A DNA stretch of 64,000 nt from Hymenolepis diminuta (taxonomy: Eukaryota; Platyhelminthes; Cestoda; Cyclophyllidea; Hymenolepididae), in assembly GCA_900708905.1 (NCBI GenBank), contig CAADRB010000005.1, positions 2,199,689 through 2,263,688 of the forward strand. The letters are read 5' to 3'. Positions within the stretch are counted from its first letter, which is position 1. Each line of letters starts with the position of its first letter. Positions 10,429 through 29,500 of this stretch are shown here, one piece after another. Position numbers and translations under genes: made by a program. The notes below the pieces were generated by a model. The model did no database searches. It saw nothing but the letters and a program-made list of their open reading frames with translations, and was not told where the DNA came from.

Positions 10429-12826
10429 TTAATACCAAAAAGTAGGCATTCGTTCTCTTTTCTCTTGTGGGGCGTAGATGCGGGTTAGCTCCTGTTCGAA
10501 GGTTTCTAGCTTCTCTGGTGAGACAAAATCGACGGTCGCTTTAGTTACAACTTCCGAGGGAGTATCTTTGTCACCCACGTCAGCATTCACGGGGTCTGTT
10601 AAGTCATCAAGGATGCGAGCAGCTGTTGGAAGGGGTAGAATGTGCCCACTGCGTTTAGAAACTCGAACCCGGTTTCCTTGGGCATCGTAACGCCATACTG
10701 CTTCACAAGGTGTCTTTTCCGCTGGGTCAATCAGGGCAACCTGAATAGGGTGAAAATTCAAGCTACTTAAAACGAATTCATTAGTTGTGGTGTTGTGAAA
10801 TCAGTTGACTTACCTCTTCATTGATTTTAAGGTAGTTTTCATCGAACATGAGCTGACCACTGCTTTCCGAGGTCCGGTAGCGAGGATTCAGACCTTCCAC
10901 GTAAACAAGATTGCGCATTTTGATAACCGAGCTTACAATACCAATCTATCAAGAAGATGAGACTTAAGTTGATTTCTCAGGAAGCGTTGGATATCCAAAT
11001 ATGATCCGTTTTATTTACCTTTCCACGACTGATACCCTTCAGAACAATGACACGATCTCCCTTAAAGATGGTCTGTTGGTCAGGAGGCATTCCAGTAAGA
11101 CGTTCTCGGGTTTTAGTTTTTCCATCTGGATGTATCACACACCATTCGGTCTTATAGGGGAAGGAGCTTAACCGGTTGGCAATGTTCCAAGGAGGGTTTT
11201 CAGAGAAGTGCCATACGGGCAACCATCTCTCCTCGGCATACTACCGAATGAAAGAATTAAAAATTTCATCATAAAAGATGTTAGGATTGAATACTCAGAT
11301 GTATAGAATCCTTACCACGACAATGATTAGAAATATAAATTGACCATTCATTATTGTTGATTCTCAAGTGCTTGAATAGAGAGATAACATTTTGAAGTTT
11401 CTGTGATAGAGGACTTCGTATTTTACAGCATTTCTACTGAATATGTTCACTTCCTCAATCAATTGATTAACGTTCTTAGGAGATTATTTACTACTGATTT
11501 TGGAAAGCGAGATGCAAGTAAAACGTCTGGGTTAATCATAACCTCAGTGTCTGAAATATTCAATTCAGAACGAGTACATAATTCGCATGACCGCAAAGAA
11601 TTTCACTTCTTTTACCTATTTCTCCTATGAAAACGACGAATTACCTTAATCTGTTAAACCATCGTTAATGGGGTCAATTCAGTCGTAAAACCTTGACCTT
11701 GGTGTATCTAGGTAGCCATAGCGATTAATGAGGAGTTGGGGGAAATCAGAAAACTAGCACTGACTGATTAAGACAAAAAATCTTTTGAGAAAAAATAGAT
11801 TCCAAAAGCAGAAGATAAAGGAAAATCAAAGCGTAAATTGTATCAAATTAACCCACTTTTATTATTTTCTTCTTTAAGATATTTTTCCCAATTGTTCCAC
11901 CTTTATGGAAATGACAGTTTGCATTTTTAAGTAACCTAATTCTTTTGTATTTCCTATAATTTTTAATGTTAAAGGTAACAGTTTTCTCAACGATGGATGA
12001 TATTGCTAATGTAATTCCAGTTAACAATCCCAAAATATCGACAAAAACAGCGGTAGAAAGAGAAGATGAATATAAAGATGTTAGAACTTTACATTAAGAT
12101 ATCCAGTTATCTCGAGCAAATTGTGCACTGTACAAATTTACTCGTTAGTTCGGATAAACAAGTTAAACATTAATTTTAATAAAAAAGGGGGAGATGGCAA
12201 AATAAAGCGCCATCTCAACTGGTCAAAATTTGCTGATTTCGTAGGGCCTCAACGCAAACCACCTGCCAGTCGATCTAAGCTGACTCCTGTGGCTCAATGC
12301 TAAATTTCACTGTCGATAATACGCAACCAACCCCTCAGTCCATCGATTCAGACCGACTTTCTCACGTATTAGGAATCCTACTGTTGTCATGTCTCAATGC
12401 ATGCACTGATTCATTTGTTCATACATTGTATCTCAATAAAAATCTTGGCATGAATGCATTACGGAGGGTAGCTACTAGCCATCTTCAAAGCACAATACGC
12501 CATAATTTCACCGCAACTCTTGTTTTAATTTGGAAAAGGTTATTTTATCCTGTTAGCCTGACTCAATTAAATTATAGAGGTAGCTTTGTCTGGGATTAGA
12601 ATTACTCTTAACTTAAAGCAATATCAATAAAGAACAGTAGTTATGCGGGTAGGATGCATTGATTAAACACTCGACATACCTCATTAGGTTTGGCCTTGGG
12701 CAACTGGAAAGGCAAAGAACGATCCATTTCGAAGGACCATCCCTGTAGATCACCACGGTAGATGGCTCGGAAACGCAGCATACGCGCTACGTAACGTGGC
12801 CAATAAGCAAACTGGAATGCTGGATT
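10429..12826 (-). CDS. MRPL24: Mitochondrial large ribosomal subunit protein uL24m, 5' end incomplete
   Basis: This is a structural protein of the mitochondrial ribosome large subunit. Four exons in transcription order join at phase 0: 12826-12680, 11240-11019, 10945-10814 and 10740-10429, giving 270 codons plus the stop. The KOW-type core is clear: FKGDRVIVLKGISRGK continues across the splice into IGIVSSVIKMRN, then NLVYVEGLNPRYR. It is followed by VALIDPAEKTPCEAVWRYD, GNRVRVSKRSGHILPLP and a C-terminal aromatic end (PTFWY), as in animal L24m. Human L24m is 216 aa, so this one has a longer N-terminal part. The first listed exon begins at an acceptor with an in-frame stop just upstream, so either an earlier exon carries the start or translation begins at the internal Met at 12781 (MLRFRAIYRG, plausible as a basic presequence). 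The last intron is 73 nt. The gene converges on POLR3F. Confidence 0.85.
11250..12679. other. Large MRPL24 intron
   Basis: This stretch separates the first two recognised MRPL24 exons. Short open frames on both strands, including one at 12121-12303 (+), show no recognisable protein family or codon pattern. No repeat was identified. Confidence 0.5.
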
Positions 12827-13888
12827 CTAAAGACGATATAGATTCGATAAATATACTATCCCAACCAACTATAAGTAGACAAACCGACCACACGAATAAC
12901 AATGAGGGTGAGAACAAGGCAGGCATATATTATTGAAAGAAAGGCATACATTGCAAATGAAATATTGAGTATCATAAGTAGTACGTAGAGAAGAAAATGG
13001 AGCGAGTATTTTGAGATTTAGTCCTGCAGGATGTTTTCAGATAGTAGTTCGCATTTTTGTGCCCACACAGGATGTGAAGCTTTGCATCTTCGATTCATCC
13101 ACCAACTACACAAATAAGAAAGATCTAGTCATGGATGATGTCTCAGGAAAGCACTTAAATTTTTTTAAGACCTACGAATGATAACGACTTAAAGGCATTT
13201 ACAATAATGTGAGGGCAAATTCGTGATTTCTTAATCTTTATATCAGCAATGAAACAGTAAAAATGGGTCTTGATAAAATGTGTACCCGAGAAGAATATTC
13301 TACACTTTATAGCTGGATTATTATAAGCAATATTTTTAAAGTACGGGAATCTTGTGATAGTATAAGCCTTCAGAGTATTGAATACATATGCAAGGAGATT
13401 GAGAAAGGGTAATGACAATTTTGGCAAGATGATCGTTTCCAGTCACATTTATTCTTTTTAACATCACTTGGCTCATCGTTCTTTCACGAACTTCCGGACC
13501 TTTTTATGTCCTTCCATAGTAACTTGCCTTATCTACAAGATATTCTATAACACTACTGATTTAAGCCACGCTTCGTGCACTACTAATATGTATATAGTAA
13601 AGTTAGAAGATATTTATAAATAATCACAGCCTAAATATGCACGAAATATAAAACTCCAAAACACAGAGGGGGGGGGGGGAGGGCTTCAAACGTTAATATT
13701 GGATAATGGAAAGAAATTTCAATTGAAATCCTCTCCACCGTCCACGACTAACCAACGTGATTGGTGAAGATGGCCTTCAAAACCCTGGCCTTTAATATAG
13801 AGGGCGTAAGGTATTTGAGGACACTCATGTTTATGCAATCTAACCTAACCTGACAATAATTAATGCATTTTTTATATTAGAAGATCTC
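12827..13888. other. Intergenic stretch upstream of MRPL24
   Basis: A missing 5' exon of MRPL24 could lie here on the minus strand. One reading starting at 13427 (MPKLSLPFLNLLAYVF) could encode a targeting peptide, but it has no supporting similarity or clear splice donor. A run of twelve G lies at 13668-13679. Confidence 0.4.
13668..13679. repeat. Poly-G tract
   Basis: Twelve consecutive G bases. This is a homopolymer whose length may be affected by sequencing or assembly error. Confidence 0.8.
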
Positions 13889-14940
13889 ATGGCAGGTACT
13901 ACTATCACTAATGAAATGAAAAGACACGCTGTACTAGTGTCTATAAAAGCAAAACACAACAATTTAAAAATTGCAAGATTCCTATTATTCGCCAAATCTT
14001 TCCCCTGTAAAGTTAGAAAGGAGCTGCTGAACGAAAACAATGCAGATGAATTGATCGCCACGAGCAAGAGAAAAAAGCATTGTTAACGCTCTGATAACTC
14101 ACTCACAACACCTGAGTTTGTTGTTACAAAAGTGCACGACATGATCGACGAAAATCCTGGAAAGTCAGTGCCTGATATTTTGTCAACGATCGTCAAGTGT
14201 TTAAGGCAATAACATTAAATAAGGAATGTTGTTCACCAAGAACTCGGATACAAATCTCATACGTTCTTAGGTGAGCTCGTCCGTTTATATGGACAAAAAT
14301 AACTCAAGTGAATCGTTTAATACGTGCTAAACGACTCTTAGATAAATAGACGCACTCAGAAGAATAGGTGTGTCTTTGGCTTTTCTCCGACAAAAGCAAC
14401 TTCCTCCAGGATCAAAAAGTCAATCCAAGAAGTGATAGGTGGCTGGCTATGTGCGGAGGAATCCCACTGAAGTTTTAACTGTTATGCGTATGCACGAAGT
14501 TTCCACTAATAGCGAGGGTTGTGAAGGGCAGTGAGGGAGGGGCACATCATGACTCCTCCATTTTTTCCACAGGGCCTTAGAGTCAATGCAGATACAGATG
14601 CCTATGTAGAGATTCTTCAAATCTTTGTTGTTAAACCGCCTTAGACAGCGTAGCCAATGGAGGAGTCTTGTCTTTCAACAAGATTCGGCTTCATCCCACA
14701 AAAATCTCAAAACCCACAATCGGATGGCCAAGAATTTTCATCATCAAGTAACACCAAACTTATGACCCCTGGTTGAAATGAAGTTAACAAGTATCCCAAT
14801 AGCAGCAAATCCTCTTCTTATGGAAGCACTAGCCCGAGGAATGGATAACATTAATAAAGATCACCTCATCAAAGCCTACAGTCGCTTTCGGACTCGAATT
14901 GAGTCGGTGATAGAAGCCGGATGATATGTAGGATAAAACC
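13889..14940 (+). pseudogene. Dead mariner-like (Tc1/mariner superfamily) transposase
   Basis: Pieces in different frames follow one mariner transposase from start to end. The helix-turn-helix part reads ITNEMKRHAVLVSIKAKHN and KSFPCKVRKELLN. Next come HDMIDENPGKSVPDIL, NRLIRAKRLLDK, a first catalytic block LFSDKSNFLQDQKVN near 14380, a second catalytic block SYLFQQDSAS near 14680, and a C-terminal YSRFRTRIESVIEAG. The block that should carry the third catalytic Asp (the SPDxNP motif) is not recognisable; the sequence jumps from TPNL to the C-terminal helix with unrelated bases between. Many stops and frameshifts show it is inactive. Terminal inverted repeats were not found by eye. Confidence 0.8.
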
Positions 14941-15241
14941 TAGCTTAATACTGCGTTTATTTGTTTTGCTACAAGGAATTGTAAGTTTTGATCATTAACA
15001 GTTTCATTCTCTGTTTTTCTACAAGTGTGTAAGGTGTTCTCAGATGCCTTACGCACCCCGCATAAACGTATCTGAATGCGATCGTTGTTTTAGAGTTAAC
15101 ACCTACCAGCCCCGGTTATTCTCACCATTTTCAAAAACAACCCGGTAATTTTTTTTTTCAGATTCAAATCATAATATTTCCATAGTTTCTTCCATTAAAG
15201 ACAATGAATTGTAAAGCAATTATTAAACATAACCAGTAAAC

Positions 15242-17589
15242 TCAACAAAAGAAACAAAACCCAATGTTCATTGAAGGAAAATGATTTCTAATACCGAATT
15301 TAATGGAGAAAATCTGAGAAAACCCTCGAATGATTATTTGCCCGGAGAAACAAATAATGTCAAAGTTCATCCAGTTTGAACTATGTGACGTGTTGAAAAT
15401 GCAAGCTATTTTCCAATATGACCTCTGAATATTACCTATAAAAGTATTTAACAATAACCTTACCCGACCACGTGTTCCGCGAGCGAGGTAGGAGCGTGTG
15501 ACGGAGATAAACTCTTCAGCACTCAAATGACCATCACCATCGGCATCAAAGAGCAGAAAGACAGTATTGACTATTGAATCATTCACTCGTGTCCCAGTCA
15601 CGGCTCGAGCTGCTCGCTGAAACTCCTCTGTAAGGGAAAGGAAACAACTCGCTTAAAATAACGAAATCACAATGGTGGAATAGAAATAAAAATAGCATGC
15701 GTACGCCAGTTTAACCCTTTTCATGTCGATTATTTTTAATTTATAAAGAGATGGGATTCATGATAATGAGTTATGAACCAAATACAACATTAGAAAGTCA
15801 AAAAAGTGCTGATTCCAAAAGAAATAACAACGAAATTCCTCATTCACTTTTCACACTAAATTAAATATTAATTTAAAATACGGTTTCTAAAACTAATCTA
15901 CGTATGAGAACGAAAGAGGGATTTTATTATTTTCGTAATAAACCTGGCATTGTACACTATGATAATTTAGACAATAGATAAGGGAAAGAATAAGTAGAAT
16001 ATTTACCTGCGCACGCTTGGAATAGTATCTTCCAATCACTTACAAATCCGTGGTCATGGTTTGAAAGAAATCGCCTAAAATAGCATTTACAGTACAAATG
16101 AGAAAGCAAGGAGCAATTTTTAATCATGGGAAGGTATCTGAACACACGAAAAAATAAAGGGAGAGGCAGAGAATAAGGCCAATGCAATTTTAAAAAATTT
16201 AACTTCATGAATTGGTATAGGAAACTGCATTAAATCAAACGTCAAGATTTGACTTATTGCTTCCTGAGTAGGCTCACGTCTGAGTGGTTGAACATGGGAT
16301 AAGATAGGGAAGCCAGCTATTGATCGCTTTTTAATAAATAGGAATTTATATTCGCCAAAAGAAGACCACAGAGTTTTATAAAAGTTAAATACTTAGAAAT
16401 TGAAATGGCCCAAAGATTTCATGATACTAAAAACTTGATGCCTTCAGAATGATTAAAAAGATTAATAAAAGGAAATTATATAAGAATATCAACACTTACC
16501 TTTAGAGATTGAACGGTTTGCAATCATGTACATTTTGAGAGCCGAATAGAGATCTTCAAAACGAAAAAGGAGATGGAAGAACGCCGAGTAGGCATTAAAA
16601 TCAATACAATCCTTTTCGAAAGCGGATATACTTTCCGCTACATTTCGCAGTCCTTTCTCTTTCACAGCGTCAGGCAGCTCAGCGAAACGTAAAATCGCCT
16701 GAGCAAACTGAAGCGGTGAAATTGAGTCACACCCAAGACTGTAGCGAAAGAATTCTGCCCGAAGTATTTCATTCTGAAGTCCTGAGATAAGCTTAAGAAA
16801 ATCCTTGTACATTAACTTCCCACGGGCATCTTTATTGAAAAAATAGCGTTGAATAGTAGTCGGACAGTGGCTTTCACGTTCGTCGGAAGAATTCCCAGCT
16901 TTAAATTTCATATTACAAAGCCTCATAATCTACAAGGGGTTATGAGACTGGTCATGCCTAACCTGAAGAAACTCCGATATATCAATAGTTTCACTGCAAT
17001 CTTCATCAAACATTTTGAAAACAACGTGCAAGTGATGGCTGTTATCTGAAAGAGAGATAAATGAATACAAATTTCACGAACTTGTCAAGACTGATAGCAG
17101 GAAGAGATATTCAGAACAAGAGATAAGGCCATTTCGATCGAGTGTATGAAAAAGAGCACTGTAGTCGGAAGATGCACGTGGTGTCTTGGATAAAAGTTGT
17201 TCAGCCATTTGAGTATCAATGACATAGCGCCTAGCACTGATTGGGGGTCGAGCACCGGTGACGCAATCAATGAAATCTCGAGGTGTCATAAAGGCCTCGC
17301 CGTCGACCTCAATCGAGGCGAATTTGAGGAAAACACGTACGAGAGCGCTCTAAACTGTTAGCGAATTCAAATAATTTACCTGATTTGGGTGATCGAAATC
17401 AGGCACAACGCTAAGAATTTTGCCAGTATTATCGTTTTGTTGACTAGAGGGAAGCACGAAATGCGTTGTTCCAATGGCCACAGAAAATAGGGAAGCTCCA
17501 GCGATATATCGACGGAAGCGGTAAACCAATAGTGATTTTTGAGACCGTCGCAGAAGATAATCCGATATTCTGCAGAAAACTCGGTTCAT
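15242..17589 (-). CDS. MICU-family mitochondrial calcium uptake regulator (MICU2/MICU3-like)
   Basis: This is an EF-hand gatekeeper of the mitochondrial calcium uniporter, expected in the intermembrane space. Six exons join in phase: 17589-17380, 17349-17082, 17045-16963, 16929-16500, 15627-15464 and 15424-15242, giving 445 codons plus stop (human MICU2 434 aa). The N-terminus is a basic, hydrophobic presequence (MNRVFCRISDYLLRRSQ). The conserved MTPRDFIDCVTG and GLISCSEYLFLLSVL follow. EF-hand 1 (DEDCSETIDISE) lacks the usual Gly at loop position 6. The mid-domain is RYFFNKDARGKLMYKDF, and EF-hand 2 (DADGDGHLSAEE) is canonical. The segment before EF-hand 2 (EFQRAARAVTGTRVND) is closest to MICU2/MICU3 rather than MICU1. 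The last exon starts RSYWKIAC, like the family's EYWKCVK, but its remaining 50 residues are unsupported and could be wrong. It is divergent from DHX16. Confidence 0.85.
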
Positions 17590-18010
17590 TATTAATAAGC
17601 CATAATTATGGAAAATAAATTAAATCGAACCAATTAGAAATTTTAAGGTGATATATTTAATGAAGGCGGGTTAATAGGAGGTAATTATAGCAATTTAACA
17701 ACTAACAGTACAAATACAAAACTTTTAAATGTGTCATCAATAAGTTATTTATTTTGTTATAAATATTACAGTGACATAAATATCATATCAACCACTGTTA
17801 AAAGATTTATGACAAAAGAATATATTCGAATGTGCTTAATTACAAGAAAATTTTTATGAAGATAAAATTTTCCGATTTGTTATTTTTGATATTTATACCT
17901 TGTCTGCATGAATCGGCCTTGAGTTCTGTGCTTTATGTCTGCTATATTGCTCGTTTATTAAACTCATTATTATATTGGGGATCGAAATAATTTCCATAAC
18001 TTAGTTTACT
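17590..18010. promoter_or_regulatory. Divergent intergenic region between MICU-like gene and DHX16
   Basis: About 420 bp separates two opposed start codons, so it probably holds both promoters. It is A+T-rich with no CpG-rich core visible. An AG sits six bases before the DHX16 ATG (ACTTAG then TTTACT), usable as an acceptor for a 5' exon or a spliced leader. Confidence 0.45.
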
Positions 18011-24801
<6,791 letters not shown>

Positions 24802-26023
24802 TTGGAGATATTCGGTCTTTTTATTATTCAATCTTCTATCTTCTCACTCTCTTTTTGTACATATTTTGATAAAGAAATATGATATTGTATTCGCTCAATG
24901 CAATTGGTTGCCTATTTTTACCCTCTTTCGAGGATTTTTTTAATATCCATCATTTATGTATGAGCAGTCTTTATTTCATTGAATCGATGTTTTTCATGAA
25001 ATTTTAATAACATTCATTAAAATTAATGCGTTAGGAATAGGCGGATGCTCTTAATCGATTTATCCGTATTTTTGCTTTCAACTTACATTATGTACCTTAA
25101 AGGTTAGTGAACGAAGCTTGTGATGATCAGTTGTAGGAGAATTAATCCTAAAATACTACTAATAAGCAATTAGGGTTGTAGAATCCGATCTGAAAGTTGA
25201 GGAAAAAGAATGAAAAGTTTTCTCAGGATACATCCAGGCTAGCAATAATCTAAAAACCATAGCAGGTTTTTAAAGAAGTTGCCTTATCTTCAAAATTATA
25301 AATATCCGATAATATGAGGTACTGACTCTGATTTCACCTACCTTCAAAGAATTTTAAAAGAAAGAGGTTAAAACCGATACGGCAACATTTTATTTACTAC
25401 TAATGATCTCGGGATTAACTTTTGTTCGAATTTGTTGATGATTTCTCAGTAATTTATACAAAACAATAATAAAATTCCCAAACACACGGAGAAAAGTGTT
25501 GTCAATGCTTAATCTGAATGGAGAGGTATCCTGTAGTCGGTCTTACGAGAAACTCGCATTCTAACATCCCTCAAGTTGATCTATCCATTCATATCGCTGG
25601 ATATGCGCTGCTGAGTGTAGATGCCGTGACCTCTGGCCTAAAATTCTTGTTTGTTGACTACTATGAAAAGTACTTCCCAATACTTACCTTAGGTAGAGGG
25701 AGAGATTCACGGATAAATCCAAGTTTGAAATGATGTTAAACAAAATTCAGCTGCTTGACGAAAAGGAAGACCTTTAAATGGACGTGTTATCGAGCCGCAC
25801 AATGCAAACGCAAATCTATAATTGCATGCACGGTAAATATATGGGAGATCAAAAGTCAACAAGTACTTGTTTATACTCATTAATTTAATCCAATTAACCA
25901 AATGAAATAGCTTTGCCAATATCGTTCTATTAATAAATATTAAGCCAATACACGTCATTGCCCCATACTTCTACCGATTCTTCTGTTTTGAGTACTAAAG
26001 AATACGTAAGCAAAATATAAAAG
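24802..26023. other. Convergent intergenic region between DHX16 and LYRM9
   Basis: No coding exon is recognised. The 3' untranslated regions of both genes must lie here. The open reading at 25958-25707 (minus) could contribute an alternative LYRM9 end but has no similarity. No canonical AATAAA stands out close to the DHX16 stop. Confidence 0.5.
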
Positions 26024-26276
26024 CTAAATTACCTTTGCCAACAACCAGTCCATGTCTGATATAGCAGTTGCGATCATGATTTTGATATTCTCTGGATCGT
26101 CTTCATCGGCGTGCTGTCGAAAATTCTGGATGGAAAAACGGTCTATTAGAGAAAATCTCACAAACCTGACGTATGTAATTGGTGTAATAAGGTCGAGCCT
26201 CCACAGGCAAAAGGCGTACTTTGCGCAATAGGTACGCATACAAACGCAGAGGGGTTTGAGGCAAATTCGGATTCAT
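26024..26276 (-). CDS. LYRM9: LYR-motif protein, LYRM9-like
   Basis: This is a small LYR-family protein. LYR proteins are typically mitochondrial and bind acyl-carrier protein or iron-sulphur cargo; the specific role of LYRM9 is not settled. Two exons, 26276-26166 and 26125-26024, are separated by a 40-nt intron and encode 70 residues (human LYRM9 is 78). The LYR-like helix is LRLYAYLLRKVRLLP, in which the canonical Arg of L-Y-R is Ala. It is followed by YYTNYIRQNFRQHADEDDPE, which aligns with the family's VRQSFRVHSDEDNPE, and then an IATAISDMDWLLAK tail. The end reads VI then stop; a donor-like GTAATT at the same place leaves an alternative short last exon possible. An AG lies two bases before the ATG. 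It is the third gene of the ISCA2-WRAP53-LYRM9 trio. Confidence 0.8.
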
Positions 26277-26552
26277 ATCTGTTCAATGAATGACAGGATA
26301 AATTTATTGGTCACATTTCACTAATAGAAGATAAACCAATCAAGAAATTGGATAATTTTGATTGGGTCAAAATAAAATAGGGAAACACAGCCGCACACAT
26401 AAAACAGTTTTCGTTGGACAGACGATCAATCCGATAACTAATCAGATTATCTGGTGTGATAAAAAAACAGCAGTAATCAAAAATAACATTTTTTCATCAA
26501 ATATCATTTATATATTATCAAACTCAAATATTTACACATCGTATACAGAAAT
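26277..26552 (-). promoter_or_regulatory. WRAP53-LYRM9 intergenic region
   Basis: 276 bases lie between the WRAP53 stop and the LYRM9 ATG. A minus-strand AATAAA at 26303-26308 lies about 27 bases before the LYRM9 start, and an acceptor-like GAACAG lies two bases before the ATG. This arrangement fits an internal polyadenylation/trans-splicing junction but does not prove it. Confidence 0.4.
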
Positions 26553-29500
26553 TCACAATTTTGCAAAAGGAAATTTCCATAGTTTGACCTCCTTCCGAAT
26601 AGGTAGAAGATGCAACTGATTCTTCATAGGCAGGTCGCCACCTTCAGGATTCTTGCAAATCACCAGGGCTTCTTCATCAGTCAAGTTTCGAGGCATTTCA
26701 TCTTCATCTAGCTCTTCTGAATCATCTGATATTCCCATTGGTCTTCTTTGACCTGCAGCAGTGGCGAGGATCGGCATTGAAGGATGAATGGACATCCCGT
26801 TGCAACTGTCATCATGGGCACGCCATGAGGATTCCAACTCCCCAGTTGAGAGGTTGTAACAGAAAACTGCTCCTGTCTGATTACCCGTGAAGAGATAGGT
26901 GCTTGTACTGGAATGTCAAACATAAGATAAGCTTATGCAAAGAATTATAATTTCTACTGAGACATTTAAGTTGTATTTTACTTACGAGTCAACATCAAAA
27001 TGGAAGCGCTGATAATTTTCCACGCGTCTATGGAAAGTTAAACAGGGTTCTTTGGATGTTCCCGCTAAATCCCACATTCGAATCTCGAAAAAAAGTAGAT
27101 AAAACATCACAGACACATTGTGATCTTTACGGATTTAAATGCATAGCTATGTCTTCTAAATAGAAAAGCATCTGCAATTTCCTCAAACATAGATAAAATT
27201 CATTGCTAGAGTTACGTAACCCATATATTCCATATTCGCATTTGAGATTAACAAAAAACGAAATTCTTACATTCCTTTCAAGTTAGAAATATGATTACTC
27301 TATAAAATCAGAATAGAGTTATAACATTTTTCATTAGGTCGTTCAGGTTTAAGTAACTCACTGTTTAATTCAAACTCCGAGTTTCCCGACGATAGAGCCC
27401 GACTTTTATACTCTACCTACCTTCAGTTCAATCTATTTACGAATCAGATTCCTTTAGATAACGGAGTGCCAAAATTTAACATTTGGTTTGAAGCTGAAAA
27501 CAGTTTAAATTAGCTTAGCGAAAGTCAGTATTACATTAAAATCAAGTTAGACAGTGGTACACAACAGGGAATCAATCCCAAAACTGTAATATAAAATAGC
27601 CCTGAACTATAAAAGCGAGACTAAGTTAGGCATAGTGACATGCCCCTAAAAACCAATAACTTTTCAGACTAAGAAGATGCAGGAAACTATCTAAAATCAG
27701 AAGACCTACAGTTGAATGAGGAGCAGACGAATGGATGAAAATGAATAATTTTTATCAAAGAAAATTAAAAGTTTATTATTAAATATTCACAAATTGCAGA
27801 AGTTCCGAGATTTGTGGGTATTTTGGAGGTTAACTAGGTTATACCACAAACACTGTAGGATTCTTTCCAACTGATATAAAATCACACACACATTTAGGAA
27901 AGCGTTTTCAAACACTCACCTTGGGTAAAGTAGTAGCAATATAGAGTCCCTTCCCTGAAGAGAAATTAGAATTCTGCTACCCCTTTATTAACTAGACTTA
28001 ACCAGTGTGGTCGGCCATCACACTCATTTTGTATACACCAATGAGCTTCGAATCTGTGACCTATGACCTGACAGGTAAGCACGTCAATGGCTGCGCCAAA
28101 TATTTCAGGTAATGAACTTATTAGGAAACTTAATCAAATATTTTCAATGCACTTGAAAGAAACTCGCACACTTCAACTTTCATGTTCAAAATTATCGATT
28201 GTAAGATTTCCGCACCCAGACCTGGATATATAAGGCCACTGGTGAAGATACCATCGCTACAATTATTGGCTAACTCAGGCAGCCAATCATTCATTACATA
28301 TCCAACCTTACATAAGTGAATTTATTTTCTTAATAAAACTCTTTTTTCTTCCTCCTGAGGTCTAAGTAGCGTGCAGCATTATAAAGAGCAACCGAACAAT
28401 GATAAAAAACTCATCATAATTAATTTAATATTTCAATATTTCTATATACCAGTAACTGAATTCAATAATCAAACCATTCGAGTGGTAACTAATGGTATTA
28501 GTTAAACATAACATCAAAGAATAGAATACTGGCAGGAAATAATAGAGGACAAGACCCATAATACAAATAAATAGAAAGAAAACAATGGACGTGAAAACGT
28601 ATCAGGTAAAGACTTAAATTGCATAAAACACAGATAAGAAACTAAGCTTGTTGCTTAATAATAAGAAAACAAAGAAAATACTAGATTAACCTTCACCTTT
28701 AACCTTAAAGCGAAGTTCACCCATACAAGGTAAGACATAGGTAAAAATTCAACCAATATGTTCTAACTGGATAGTACATCCCATCACCTACTCCACCAAA
28801 TTAAATTCTGAGCGATTAGTTTTAGGTAAACAGTACTCAATTTCAAAATGATTCTCTAGGAACTTCATAATTTAAAAAATTCCCCACGAAGATAACTTAA
28901 TTAAAAATTATGAATAGTTCGTACACTTACCAGTCCATCAACTCGACCACCAGCAATAAGAAACCGTTCCGATAGAAACCTCAACTGAGAAACACCCCTA
29001 GAGCCTTTATTTGCACACTCGATGATAGGTTCGCTATCACCAGTCATGGAATACACATCAACAGTTCCATTAAAGGTCCCCAGCGCATACAAGCCACTAC
29101 CACCGCTCTCAGTGTATGGCGGTGTCGCAATAGCTGAGATTATGCCTCTCAATTTTGGCTTTTCTAAAATAATTAACTCACTACTCAAAACATTTCGATA
29201 GCATTTATCTTTTAAAGAGGATTAGATATGCCTACTTACGTCCACATTCAGGTATTCGTCGCATTATGGCTGGATATTCCGTGTTTATCACTTTGACAAA
29301 CCGCTTAAATCCACAAAATATACAGGAGCCATCGGAGGAGAAAGCAACACTCTTGATATCCTCTACTTCATTCTAAGGGTAAATATTTAGTGCAAAAAGG
29401 AGGATACTACATTCGCATTTGCAGTCATATAGGTACAACGTAGAGTTCCTGTCATGGAATCCCACATTCCAATTGAGGATCGCTCCCGAGCGCTTATGAA

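Noticed and set aside
10739..10767. Apparent frame conflict at the last MRPL24 splice
   Set aside because: The conflict came from taking the upstream AGs. Using the CAG acceptor at 10742-10741 joins KINEE to VALIDP in phase, so no frameshift is needed.
15957..16208. Open frame on the minus strand between MICU exons 4 and 5, with acceptor/donor-like edges
   Set aside because: Exons 4 and 5 join in phase and in family order without it, and the peptide has no MICU similarity.
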